This document shows, piece by piece, positions 9,014-16,206 of a DNA stretch of 64,000 nt. The stretch's first letter is position 1; the number at the start of each line of letters is the position of its first letter. Made by a program: the position numbers and the translations under genes. The notes beneath the pieces were generated by a model. It had not been told where the DNA came from. It worked only from the letters and a program-made list of their open reading frames with translations, and ran no database searches. Source of the DNA: Legionellaceae bacterium (GTDB lineage Bacteria > Pseudomonadota > Gammaproteobacteria > Legionellales > Legionellaceae); the NCBI GenBank assembly GCA_020831865.1, contig JAFIFT010000018.1, forward strand, positions 1-64,000, written 5' to 3'.

Positions 9014-9070
9014 AGCCACTTCATTCCCTAACCCTGTGGCTGGACGTATAGTCGGGAACCCTTCATGGAT
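9014..9070 (+). ncRNA. Conserved pseudoknot element directly 3' of hammerhead A
   Basis: AGCCAC (9014-9019) pairs with GTGGCT (9036-9041). TTCCC in the loop (9024-9028) pairs with GGGAA (9054-9058), an H-type pseudoknot. The block ends in CCCTTCATGGAT. Copy B at 11782-11840 keeps the loop TTCCCTAA, CGGGAA and CCCTTCATGGAT but has a different, still complementary stem (CACCAT/ATGGTG). The neighbours (integrase, ssb, ardA) are those after which the STAXI RNA motif is named, and STAXI is a pseudoknot motif. I cannot check the match to its consensus. Confidence 0.7.
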
Positions 9071-9369
9071 TTTCTGCCAGCCGGCAGAACAAATGCATCA
9101 ACGCATTTGCAGTCAATTACTTTCATTTTGACCACGGACTTGTGACAAGGCTGTTGCTTTGTTGTGTTCATTCACCAATCAACTAAAGGAGGTTAAAACC
9201 AGAAAAACCGTTGTAAACAAATGAATCGTGAGCCTTTGAACGATTGATTTGCCCCATGTATCGAGCTTTATGGCTTAAGCCAGGTATCGCCTTTGAGTGA
9301 GCCGCTCGACCAACACTAAACCAAAGACAGGGCAAATACCGGCTTGCGACATGACTAAATTCGGATCGG
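9071..9369 (+). other. Leader region before the integrase pair, with an orphan Shine-Dalgarno
   Basis: No convincing gene. It holds a hairpin with arms CTGCCAGCCGGCAG near 9074-9087, and a near-perfect anti-SD complement TAAAGGAGGTT at 9184-9194 with no ATG, GTG or TTG at usual spacing. The nearest ATG (9221) opens only an 8-codon frame. It may be a long 5' leader of the integrase mRNA or the remains of a deleted small gene. Confidence 0.5.
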
Positions 9370-10176
9370 ATGATGAGAAAATATTCTTTAAGACAAACCG
9401 CCAACCGATACTTAAAAATGGATCATCGGGGCAGCTTCAAGGATAAACAACACCGTGCTTTTGTCATCCACAAAATGATTGATGATCTTTTTGTGATTGG
9501 CCATGTCCCTACGTCATGGCAAACATTGGAAAAGCACCACTTAGAACAACTGGTTCAGCACTGGCAAAAACGCCGCATTAATCCAGCAACCATCATGCGT
9601 TATATGACCACCATTAGAAAATATCTTGTGGATATTGGCTGCCTGATTGCTGAAATCGATAATCAAAGCCTGCAACTCGCGCGCTCGAAAACAAATAAAA
9701 AACAAATCGATATCCAGCCTGATATCTGGAAACGCATGCATTTGCCCATACCTCGACTGATCATGGCGTTACAAACGCAATTTGGATTAAATTTTTCCGA
9801 AGCCATTCATTTACTGCCAGATATTCATATCAAAGAGCATGGGCTTTGGATTACCCGGGAAATCGCTTTTAATTCAGAAGATCGCATGATTCCGATTAGA
9901 AATACTGTACAAAAAACAATTGTGGCCGAGTTATGCAAACTGACAAATAACCAAAGCATGAGAGAAACAAGCAGCTATGACAACATCAGAACGGCGTGGC
10001 GCAACGAATTAACCAACCACCATTTACCAACCAATAAATCATGGCGCTACCTCTATGCCAGACAATTGTATCAAACCCTGTGTTCCGTATTAGGCAATTA
10101 TCAAGCTTGCTGGGTGATACGGGATGAGATGGGCATTAAATCACGCAACACTTTATGGTTATATCTCAATGAGTAA
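9370..10176 (+). CDS. Integrase-like protein with lost catalytic residues (first of a pair)
   Basis: A 268-residue protein with the same layout as the next gene: N-terminal helical DNA-binding region with the shared NPATIMRYMTTIRKY-type block, then a recombinase-like C-terminal domain. Compared with the downstream paralog, the first active-site Arg is replaced (FGLNFSEA against FGLRREES). The His of the HxxR box is Lys (KSWR against HGLR) and the GH box is GI. Tyr in LWLYLNE and one Arg remain. I infer a non-catalytic partner or regulator of the phage-integrase PF12834/PF12835 type. It overlaps the next gene by 8 bp, suggesting translational coupling and co-assembly. Confidence 0.65.
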   Translation: MMRKYSLRQTANRYLKMDHRGSFKDKQHRAFVIHKMIDDLFVIGHVPTSWQTLEKHHLEQLVQHWQKRRINPATIMRYMTTIRKYLVDIGCLIAEIDNQSLQLARSKTNKKQIDIQPDIWKRMHLPIPRLIMALQTQFGLNFSEAIHLLPDIHIKEHGLWITREIAFNSEDRMIPIRNTVQKTIVAELCKLTNNQSMRETSSYDNIRTAWRNELTNHHLPTNKSWRYLYARQLYQTLCSVLGNYQACWVIRDEMGIKSRNTLWLYLNE

Positions 10177-11068
10177 ATCAAAACTACGCAGCACACAATT
10201 TTCTATTAATGAAGGATTGAAACAAATCAAAGGTTACTCCCATGCAAGCCTTGCCGACATGCGCCACATGCTCAACCGTTGCGTTAAAGATCTACACGGG
10301 CTTGGATATAAAGTTGGTCATATCAAGGGATTAAAGCCTAAGCATGTGCATGTATTGGTTGAGCATTGGAAAAAACAGGACAAGAACCCTGCCACAATCA
10401 AAAATTACATGTCCAAACTGCGAAAACTGGCAATTCTGTTAGACAAGCCAACGCTGGTAAAACCCAGCAATGATGATTACCAGATCACACGAAGAAATTA
10501 TACCCCCACCCACAACAAAGCCATTCACAACCTTGATACCTCGAAATGCACTGATCCCATGATCCGCCTATCCCTTGAAGCACAAGCATTATTCGGACTT
10601 CGCCGTGAAGAATCGATGAAAGTCATCGTCAGTGAAGCGTGGCAAGGTAACTGCTTGAAAATCAAACCCAGTTGGACGAAGGGCGGTATTGGCCGAACAT
10701 TGGAAATTACCAATCAAGAACAGCGCCAATGGTTGATCAAAGCAAGCCAATCCGTACCACCGGGTCATTCCTTAATTCCCAAAGATAGAACTTACAAACA
10801 ACACTTAAGGCAATATCAAAGCCAAACAGAACTGATGGGTATAAGCAAATGCCATGGTCTACGCCATGCCTACGCGCAAAGGCGATATTTTGAATTGTTT
10901 AAAACGTTTGATCCTCATGGCAAAGGTACTCATTGTCCTATGGAAGGCGGTAAACGGTATCGGGATATGTCAGCAGAAGAACAAGCAATTGATCGTAGGG
11001 TTAGAAACATACTTTCTCGTGAAATGGGCCATTCGCGTAGGGCTATAACCCGAGTTTATTGTGGGTAG
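10169..11068 (+). CDS. Tyrosine recombinase / integrase-domain protein (second of a pair, catalytic residues present)
   Basis: A 299-residue protein starting at ATG 10169 within the stop region of the previous gene (ATGAGTAA). Active-site elements are present: Arg in LFGLRREES, Lys in SWTKGG, HGLRHAYA, GHSRR and the nucleophile Tyr in RVYCG at the very C-terminus. The N-terminal half carries the helical SAM-like DNA-binding region (KNPATIKNYMSKLRKL). This XerC/D-like family is common on ICEs, where it is distinct from the P4-type integrase at the element end, also present here at 13941-15128. It may act in dimer resolution or circle processing. Confidence 0.8.
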   Translation: MSKSKLRSTQFSINEGLKQIKGYSHASLADMRHMLNRCVKDLHGLGYKVGHIKGLKPKHVHVLVEHWKKQDKNPATIKNYMSKLRKLAILLDKPTLVKPSNDDYQITRRNYTPTHNKAIHNLDTSKCTDPMIRLSLEAQALFGLRREESMKVIVSEAWQGNCLKIKPSWTKGGIGRTLEITNQEQRQWLIKASQSVPPGHSLIPKDRTYKQHLRQYQSQTELMGISKCHGLRHAYAQRRYFELFKTFDPHGKGTHCPMEGGKRYRDMSAEEQAIDRRVRNILSREMGHSRRAITRVYCG

Positions 11069-11116
11069 CTGGATTGGTGTATAATATCTCAATTTCAAGT
11101 TAAGTAGAATGAAGCG

Positions 11117-11605
11117 ATGTTAGCTAATTTAAAAATTATTACCCCTGTTTCCAAACATTGTGATGAGATATCGCATTTGCTTCTGGAATCAATACAAGTG
11201 AATTGTGCGGCAGATTATAATCATGATGAGGCTGTTATCAATGCATGGGTTAGCAATAAAACACCTGAAAATATTAATCATTGGATTCACTCAGAAAATA
11301 ACGTGCCTCTTGCCGATTATGATGCAAACACCAATCAATTGGCGGGATTTGCATTATTTACTATTCATGGAGAAATTTTACTGAATTATGTTTTACCTGC
11401 ATACCTCTATAAAGGGGTTGGAAAACGTTTGTTAAACGAAATAGAACGAATAGCAAGATCCAAAGGCGTAAAATCACTTGTTGTTGTCAGTACCATTACA
11501 GCCAAAAAATTTTATACCAGAAATGGTTTTGTTCAAAATGGTGAGCCAGAATATGTAGGAAATATCCTTGGGGATTTTCCCTTGATAAAGCATTTAAACC
11601 AATAA
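11117..11605 (+). CDS. GNAT family N-acetyltransferase
   Basis: A 162-residue protein. The acetyl-CoA-binding part is visible as YVLPAYLYKGVGKRLL (the Q/RxxGxG/A-type loop, here YKGVGK), then IERIARSKGVKSLVVVS and FYTRNGF near the C-terminus, all standard GNAT elements. The substrate cannot be read from the sequence. It is an ICE passenger between the integrase pair and the second hammerhead. AT content is higher than that of the tra genes, which fits recent acquisition. Confidence 0.8.
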   Translation: MLANLKIITPVSKHCDEISHLLLESIQVNCAADYNHDEAVINAWVSNKTPENINHWIHSENNVPLADYDANTNQLAGFALFTIHGEILLNYVLPAYLYKGVGKRLLNEIERIARSKGVKSLVVVSTITAKKFYTRNGFVQNGEPEYVGNILGDFPLIKHLNQ

Positions 11606-11730
11606 TCATGTGGCTATCCTTATTTACAGTATACCGAATACAAAAATATATCTGTTTCAATGAAGTTCATTAATGTTCATTTGTTTGGATCATCTTGATT
11701 CAAAATCATAACTTGTTAATCTGTTTGAAA

Positions 11731-11778
11731 CGCAACTGAAGAGTCAGTGAAATCCTGACGAAACCGCAAGGTCTTGTG
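11731..11778 (+). ncRNA. Type I hammerhead ribozyme, copy B
   Basis: Stem I CGCAA (11731-11735) pairs with TTGTG (11774-11778, one G-U). Box CTGAAGA is at 11736-11742. Stem II GTCAG/CTGAC (11743-11747 and 11755-11759) has a 7-nt loop, and GAAA is at 11760-11763. Stem III is A11763 C C with G G T11772, closed by the GNRA loop GCAA. The cleavage-site C is 11773. Every core nucleotide agrees with the hammerhead consensus, and stems differ from copy A by compensated changes. It lies 220 bp upstream of the small ORF-ssb-ardA cluster. Confidence 0.85.
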
Positions 11779-11781
11779 ATG

Positions 11782-11840
11782 CACCATTTTTTCCCTAATT
11801 TGATGGTGGAGCGTTTAGCCGGGAAAACCCTTCATGGATA
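11782..11840 (+). ncRNA. Conserved pseudoknot element directly 3' of hammerhead B
   Basis: CACCAT (11782-11787) pairs with ATGGTG (11803-11808). Loop TTCCC (11791-11795) pairs with GGGAA (11821-11825), and the block ends CCCTTCATGGAT. Spacing from stem to knot (GG..CGT.TAG.CGGGAA) is the same as in copy A. It starts 4 nt after the ribozyme, so cleavage would leave an RNA with this fold at its 5' end. Confidence 0.7.
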
Positions 11841-11998
11841 CGTCTTGTGGCTTTAAGCCAATGGAATGCGCTTAGGCATATCATCTTTAATAATCAGGCA
11901 AATCAACCGACACGTCGGTGATCTTTGTTTTGCATAACCCACAGGGGATTAATGATCCCTTATGGGGCAAATCCTCTTTATTCAATAAGGAGCATATT

Positions 11999-12193
11999 AT
12001 GCAAAAAGCAGAAGCGGTGCAGCTGGAAGTCGAGCACTTGTTGTTTGAACTCAATTGTTGTGTGAACGATTTGCAAAATGTTCGCCTGCGAATATCTGCG
12101 GATGACATTCACCAAGCAGAACTGAGTTTAAACAAACTGGAATCACTCATTTCTTTTGTAAAAACTTTCTCTGGTAGAAAGATCGCTTGTTAA
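11999..12193 (+). CDS. Small helical protein of the ICE establishment module, unknown
   Basis: A 64-residue protein from ATG 11999 with AAGGAG at 11987-11992. The upstream in-frame ATG at 11918 has no such site. It is predicted all-helical with an amphipathic heptad character (VEHLLFELNCCVNDLQNVRLRI, ELSLNKLESLISFV). It heads the ssb-ardA cluster behind hammerhead B and is separated from ssb by a terminator-like structure. Family not recognised. A small DNA-metabolism or regulatory protein is possible, but nothing in the sequence shows it. Confidence 0.6.
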   Translation: MQKAEAVQLEVEHLLFELNCCVNDLQNVRLRISADDIHQAELSLNKLESLISFVKTFSGRKIAC

Positions 12194-12214
12194 TCCTTTG
12201 AAGCAAATCATTAC

Positions 12215-12270
12215 CCGCATAACAGAAAAGTATCTGCTTTATGCGGTTATTTTTCTGTTATGCGCTTTTT
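12215..12270 (+). promoter_or_regulatory. Two mutually exclusive hairpins, the distal one terminator-like, before ssb
   Basis: The arm starting at 12215 can pair nearby (CCGCATAA 12215-12222 with TTATGCGG 12239-12246). Alternatively it can pair in a 14-bp stem (CGCATAACAGAAAA 12216-12229 with TTTTCTGTTATGCG 12251-12264) followed by CTTTTT. This is the geometry of an anti-terminator/terminator pair in front of ssb. It may equally be a simple terminator of the small ORF with ssb having its own promoter. Confidence 0.5.
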
Positions 12271-12290
12271 AACACCAACAGGAGAATATT

Positions 12291-12716
12291 ATGACTGCAA
12301 CATTGAACCGCATCCAACTGATCGGCAACTTGGGTGCTGAACCAAAAAGTATCACCGGCAAAGATGGTAATTCTTTTGTCACCGCTACGTTGGCAACCAA
12401 TGAGTCGTTTAAACAAAACGATGAATGGCAAACCCGGGTGGAATGGCATCAACTGGTTTTCTTCGGCAAATACATCAAAGTGACTGAATTTTTAAAGAAG
12501 GGCAGCCAAGTCTTCATTGAAGGCAAGTTGCGCTCTAATTCATGGACTGATAAAGACGGAAATACCCGTTCTGCTATCAGTATTGTGGTGAGCAATGTTC
12601 AGTTACTGGGTCAAGGTAAAGCCAGTGATGATCAGCCTGTCAACAACATTGCTGAAAGCCACATGGCGCAGATGCGTGAAATGTTGCAGGAAACGGCAGA
12701 AGATGTCCCGTTTTAA
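12291..12716 (+). CDS. ssb: Single-stranded DNA-binding protein
   Basis: A 141-residue SSB. ATG 12291 has GGAG at 12281-12284. The OB-fold opens with LNRIQLIGNLGAEP and continues with VEWHQLVFFGK and FIEGKLRSNSWTDKDG, hallmark SSB segments. The tail ends in the acidic EDVPF that recruits repair and replication proteins. The linker is short compared with chromosomal SSB (about 170-180 residues), typical of plasmid and ICE copies that coat the incoming single strand. It is followed by ardA, a classic leading-region pair. Confidence 0.95.
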   Translation: MTATLNRIQLIGNLGAEPKSITGKDGNSFVTATLATNESFKQNDEWQTRVEWHQLVFFGKYIKVTEFLKKGSQVFIEGKLRSNSWTDKDGNTRSAISIVVSNVQLLGQGKASDDQPVNNIAESHMAQMREMLQETAEDVPF

Positions 12717-12732
12717 TTGATTAATCACCCAA

Positions 12733-12752
12733 CATGGGAGCATGCTCCCATG
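12733..12752. repeat. 20-bp perfect palindrome between ssb and ardA
   Basis: CATGGGAG and CTCCCATG flank a CATG centre at 12733-12752, all symmetric. As RNA it would form an 8-bp stem with a 4-nt loop. There is no T-tract. It could stabilise the ssb mRNA 3' end or bind a regulator. Confidence 0.65.
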
Positions 12753-12787
12753 GGGCTTGCTCTTTAAATTAGTAAGGAGAAAGCCCT

Positions 12788-13294
12788 ATGGATACCCCTC
12801 AAATATATGTTGCCTGTCTGGCATCTTATAACAACGGCATATTATTTGGCGAGTGGATTGATGCCACACAGTCTGAGACTGATATCATGGCCGAAATCTA
12901 TGACATGCTGGAAAATAGTCCGGAAGAAGATGCGGAAGAATTTGCGCTGCATGATTTTGAAGGTTTTGGTGATGCTGATATCGATGAGTATACCTCGATT
13001 AAAACCATTGCTGAGTATGCAGATTTTATCCAGCGATATGGCCACATTGGTAAAGCTTTGCTATCTGAGTATGAGGTATCAGAAGCTGAATCAATGATGG
13101 AGAACTGTTATCAAGGTTGTTTCGATTCAGAGGTTGATTTTGCCTGGCAATTATTTGATGAATGCTATGCGCATCAGATACCGGATAATTTGAGATTTTA
13201 CTTTGATTGCGATGCTTTTGCCCGTGATCTGTTTATCAATGATTATTGTTCGGTTGATGTTGATGGCGAGACGCATGTTTTTTCAAGGTATTAA
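12788..13294 (+). CDS. ardA: Antirestriction protein ArdA
   Basis: A 168-residue, strongly acidic protein. It begins TPQIYVACLASYNNGILFGEWIDA, the conserved ArdA start, and has runs of Asp/Glu (EEDAEEFALHDFEGFG) that imitate the charge of B-form DNA. This DNA mimicry inhibits type I restriction enzymes and protects the element on entry. The length is in the family's usual range (about 165-170). It sits 71 bp after ssb behind a good ribosome binding site (AAGGAG at 12774-12779) and is followed by a bidirectional terminator. Confidence 0.93.
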   Translation: MDTPQIYVACLASYNNGILFGEWIDATQSETDIMAEIYDMLENSPEEDAEEFALHDFEGFGDADIDEYTSIKTIAEYADFIQRYGHIGKALLSEYEVSEAESMMENCYQGCFDSEVDFAWQLFDECYAHQIPDNLRFYFDCDAFARDLFINDYCSVDVDGETHVFSRY

Positions 13295-13322
13295 GCCCCT
13301 GTAGGGGCTTAATTATTGTTTT
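13291..13322. terminator. Bidirectional intrinsic terminator after ardA
   Basis: TTAAGCCCC (13291-13299) and GGGGCTTAA (13304-13312) form a 9-bp stem with a TGTA loop, followed by TTATTGTTTT. The stem overlaps the ardA stop codon. Confidence 0.8.
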
Positions 13323-13378
13323 ACTATAATAGAGCGCTCAAACAACAACAGAAATTGGCGGCTATCTGAACTGGTATT

Positions 13379-13774
13379 TTAAAACTCAAAAGTCATATGC
13401 TTAATGGTATTACCATCATTTTTATACTTTACTGATAAAACATACGCGGTCTTTTCCCCTTTGTAAACTTCAATAGGGGTGCCTGCTATTTCCCATATTC
13501 CAAAGGTTCCAACATCAAGGAGGCCATGCATAGCCGCTCGTGCAGCCGAACCAGTTGGCATGTTTGCTCTCATGTTTTCAGAAGTGAGTTTGCCTTGTTT
13601 ATTTCTAGTAGCCTCAATTGGAGTTGCGCCGTTAGCAATCAGGCAGGATCGAGTTTTACATTTGGTTAATTCTTTAGGAGCTACGCCATTACCTCGTGCT
13701 GCCATAACAACAGAGCATGCGGCTAAAATTACACCCAAGGTAGTAATTAGTATTAATCGAAGCATTTTATACAT
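13379..13774 (-). CDS. Putative lipoprotein, unknown function
   Basis: A 131-residue protein. I use the ATG at 13774, which has AGGAAA just upstream, instead of the longer frame from 13807. The hydrophobic start ends in a lipobox (VILAAC), so the mature protein is probably lipid-anchored. A second Cys pair (KCKTRSC) follows. The middle contains PTGSAARAAMHGLLDVGTFG, and GIWEIAGTPIE follows close behind. I do not know a function for this family. It reads opposite to ardA and towards it, in the ICE's right end. Confidence 0.7.
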   Translation of the reverse strand: MYKMLRLILITTLGVILAACSVVMAARGNGVAPKELTKCKTRSCLIANGATPIEATRNKQGKLTSENMRANMPTGSAARAAMHGLLDVGTFGIWEIAGTPIEVYKGEKTAYVLSVKYKNDGNTIKHMTFEF

Positions 13775-13940
13775 ATAAAATTTCCTAGAAAGGTTAAAAA
13801 TCGACAAATAATACCATTATTTAATTTTAATGTCTTTTCAATTGATCAGTATGTGTTTATTTTTTTCAAAACTAAATTGCGAGACGTTTTTCGTGGCATG
13901 GTTTGCAAAGTAATTCTGCCAGCGCTATTTTGAAATTAAA

Positions 13941-15128
13941 TCAAGATGGTACTTCCACAAGGTTTAGAATGCATTTTGACCACTGTTCAAGGGCTTCTTT
14001 CCTTTGTGGCAGCATTTCATTTTTATTATAAGTCGCCATAATCTTAGGCATTTTATGACCCAAACATTTTTCAATAACCACAGGATCAATATCTAGCGTC
14101 TCTCCTAACTGTGTTGCAAAAGTACGACGGAGATCATGGGCTGTCCATTGAGGTATGCCAAGTCTTTCCTGTATGCGCTTCACAGCTCTAGGAATAGCTT
14201 TATCAGTAATACAGGATGTCTCGTCAACACCACTGATAACATATTCGCTAGAATTATTTTTCTTTAATTGCACTAAAAGAGATTTAGTTAGCTCAGTTAG
14301 ATGAACTCTCATAATAACAACAGTCTTGGTGTTTTCAGCAGGAATAGTCCAAAGAGAATTTTCAAAATCGAATTCAGACCATTTAGCGGTACGAAGTTCA
14401 CCTGTCCGCACACCAGTAAGCAGAATAATTTTTAGGGCATTTTTAATCTGAAGGGAAATATGGTTTTTTTCGCTATCGAGAAAAAACCACAGTTCTTTTA
14501 TTTCATCAAGTGTGAGATAGCGATCTCGTGCTTTCTCAAAACCACCAATATCTCTTGCTCGTATATTTGCAGCAGGGTTTAATAGCATGTCACCGCGGCT
14601 AACACCATAATTAAATGCTTGCTTAAGTGCAGCTAAAACTTTATTAGCATGAACAGGCGCACCTCGATTAACGATTTTATCTAAAGCAATTGTTATTTCT
14701 TTTGTTTTTAGTGTGTGAAGTTGTTTGTCACCAAGGAGGGGGATAATATCAGCGTCGATAATCTGTTTGATTTGTTGCGGATGAGCACGATGCTTTTTGA
14801 TATACCCCAAGTACCATTCATTGACCAATTGTTCAACCGTAGCATGATCCTCTGGTGAAGAAGGCTGGTTGAGTTGAATTTCGGGATCTTCTCCTGATTG
14901 TCTTATATTCCAGAGTTCATTAAAAAGGCTTCGCGCCTCTGCTACTCCCATAGCTGGAAATCGTCCCATAGTTAACCATTTATCTTTGCCATTGAATTTA
15001 TACCGATAAAACCATGTTTTAGTTCCTGTAGGGCTGACTCTCAGACAAAAACCATTCCCCTCAGTAATATGATAACGGCCTTTCTTAGCCGTTAATCCAT
15101 CAATTTTTTTATGGGTGAATTTTTCCAT
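13941..15128 (-). CDS. int: P4-type tyrosine integrase of the ICE
   Basis: A 395-residue site-specific recombinase. The N-terminal DUF4102-like arm-binding domain (DGLTAKKGRYHITEGNGFCLRV, then KWLTMGRFPAMG) precedes the SAM-like region. Catalytic residues are visible: Arg in TGVRTGEL, HDLRRTFATQ, LGHK and Tyr in IMATYNK. It lies 180 bp from the tRNA-Pro fragment and reads away from the element end, the usual arrangement for an integrase using a tRNA 3' end. It excises and integrates the ICE. Confidence 0.93.
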   Translation of the reverse strand: MEKFTHKKIDGLTAKKGRYHITEGNGFCLRVSPTGTKTWFYRYKFNGKDKWLTMGRFPAMGVAEARSLFNELWNIRQSGEDPEIQLNQPSSPEDHATVEQLVNEWYLGYIKKHRAHPQQIKQIIDADIIPLLGDKQLHTLKTKEITIALDKIVNRGAPVHANKVLAALKQAFNYGVSRGDMLLNPAANIRARDIGGFEKARDRYLTLDEIKELWFFLDSEKNHISLQIKNALKIILLTGVRTGELRTAKWSEFDFENSLWTIPAENTKTVVIMRVHLTELTKSLLVQLKKNNSSEYVISGVDETSCITDKAIPRAVKRIQERLGIPQWTAHDLRRTFATQLGETLDIDPVVIEKCLGHKMPKIMATYNKNEMLPQRKEALEQWSKCILNLVEVPS

Positions 15129-15306
15129 GACATCATCCTTAGGCTATATATTTTTTGGCTACACTTCTGGCTACACTTTTTCGTGTATTTAAGTTATAAT
15201 AGATTTAATTGAATGATATGTCAAAACATCTAAAATGCATTAATATAAAGGGTTATATCGTTGTATATGTGATTATTTGATACTGATTGAAATAAATTTA
15301 TATTAT

Positions 15307-15352
15307 CATGGGGTGCTAGTGGTCGTAGGTTCAAATCCTACCGTCCCGACCA
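15307..15352 (+). other. attR: 3' half of a tRNA-Pro gene (anticodon GGG) including CCA
   Basis: The sequence contains an anticodon-loop remnant (TGGGGTG), the T-arm (GTAGG, TTCAAAT, CCTAC) and an acceptor 3' strand GTCCCGA with encoded CCA. No matching 5' half lies upstream, so this is a displaced 3' fragment. It marks the ICE's right border. The identity as Pro is read from the GGG anticodon position and acceptor pattern. Confidence 0.75.
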
Positions 15353-15844
15353 TCAATTCCACTTAAAAATAAGCAAGTTACATCTTATTAGTTAAACCCA
15401 TAAAAATCAAAAATTATGCTGGGTGTACTTTTGATTCTTACAAATTATTAAATCAAAATTACTCATCATCCGTCATTCCGTACCATATTATTGTAATGAA
15501 ATGCGTCTCTTTAGTATAATTTCAGCATACATTGGCAGATAAAAAAACAGTCAGTTTGTTTAATAGATAAATTATCAAATTAGGTGCGAACGATTTTTTT
15601 CAGGTTGTGGTAATAACCTCATCTGGCTTTGGTTATCTTGGTTATGAATCATACTAAACTACCTGGAATAAGATTAAAAATAGTTTTGTTATCAATCTTT
15701 TTGCCTCATTAAGAATCGATTAATTCTATAAATCAGGTGCGGAATGTCGGATCATCAAATATTAATAGTTAAATGACCTATAATTCATAGGTGATAGACT
15801 TTTTAAACAATAAATGATTTTTGTTCGCAAATAGCGAATTTTTA
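15353..15844. other. AT-rich intergenic stretch between attR and the retron
   Basis: I see no gene. Short direct-repeat-like pieces occur (AGGTGCGAACGA near 15582, CAGGTGCGGAATG near 15734), a weak hairpin AGGTT/AACCT near 15602, and a TTCGC/GCGAA stem followed by T5 at 15824-15843, terminator-like, just before the retron promoter. Confidence 0.5.
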
Positions 15845-15873
15845 TTGAAAGTGATCATCCACCTTGATATACT
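15845..15873 (+). promoter_or_regulatory. Predicted sigma-70 promoter of the retron
   Basis: TTGAAA (15845-15850), a 17-nt spacer and TATACT (15868-15873). Transcription would start near 15880, upstream of the predicted msr-msd RNA and in the direction of all retron genes. Confidence 0.6.
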
Positions 15874-15945
15874 ATTTTTGCGTTAAAAAAGGGAGCTAAT
15901 CACCTGTTAATTGAATATGTTTACATATTCGCGGAGATAGAGTAT

Positions 15946-16206
15946 CTCTACTTTTCGCTCGGCTCATGTTGTTGGTATTGCTATTGATATATCAAGAAGC
16001 ACAAGCGAGTGTCCGTCGTGCGGTGACATCACGACGGTTAAATAAGGGTTTATTGCCAGTCACTCCTGATGTTCCTCTTAAATAGGTGACCTTGTACTCA
16101 ATGATGAGACAAGTATTAAGAGGAGTTATATTCATGAAATTGGATTTTTTTAACGTTGACTGGCAATCGCTTAAGAAATGGAAATTTAAAAAAACGAAAA
16201 GCAGAG
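15946..16206 (+). ncRNA. Predicted retron msr-msd RNA
   Basis: Candidate a1 (CTCTACTTTTCG, 15946-15957) and a2 (CGAAAAGCAGAG, 16195-16206) pair with one mismatch. Inside are an 8-bp hairpin CCGTCGTG/CACGACGG (16013-16037), msr-like, and a long nested msd-like hairpin. The msd hairpin has ATTGCCAGTCA (16052-16062) with TGACTGGCAAT (16157-16167), TCCTCTTAA (16073-16081) with TTAAGAGGA (16116-16124), and CTTGT with ACAAG. The exact ends and the priming G are inferred. The RNA overlaps the start of the small peptide gene. Confidence 0.55.

Larger units (their letters stand above)
1..15352 (+). mobile_element. Right part of an integrative conjugative element (GI-type T4SS) ending in a tRNA-Pro attachment site
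   Basis: The segment carries conjugation genes (TIGR03756, TIGR03755, TraG-like, TraD), a cargo gene, ssb, ardA, three tyrosine-recombinase-like genes and, at the right edge, a 46-nt copy of a tRNA 3' half. A displaced tRNA 3' end at the right border implies that the intact tRNA and left end lie outside the window to the left. The gene order matches the GI-like conjugative systems known from PFGI/SPI-7-type islands and from Legionella genomic islands. The left border is not visible. Confidence 0.8.

Noticed and set aside
8807-9019. Minus-strand 70-residue frame
   Set aside because: It is the reverse complement of the hairpins and of hammerhead A, whose paired structure explains the sequence; no ribosome binding site.
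9183-9404. Minus-strand 73-residue frame across the integrase start
   Set aside because: It overlaps the start of the real plus-strand integrase gene and its leader, and has no recognisable domain.
15307-15352. An intact tRNA gene
   Set aside because: Only the anticodon-loop, T-arm and acceptor 3' strand are present; no D-arm or acceptor 5' strand upstream within 100 bp.
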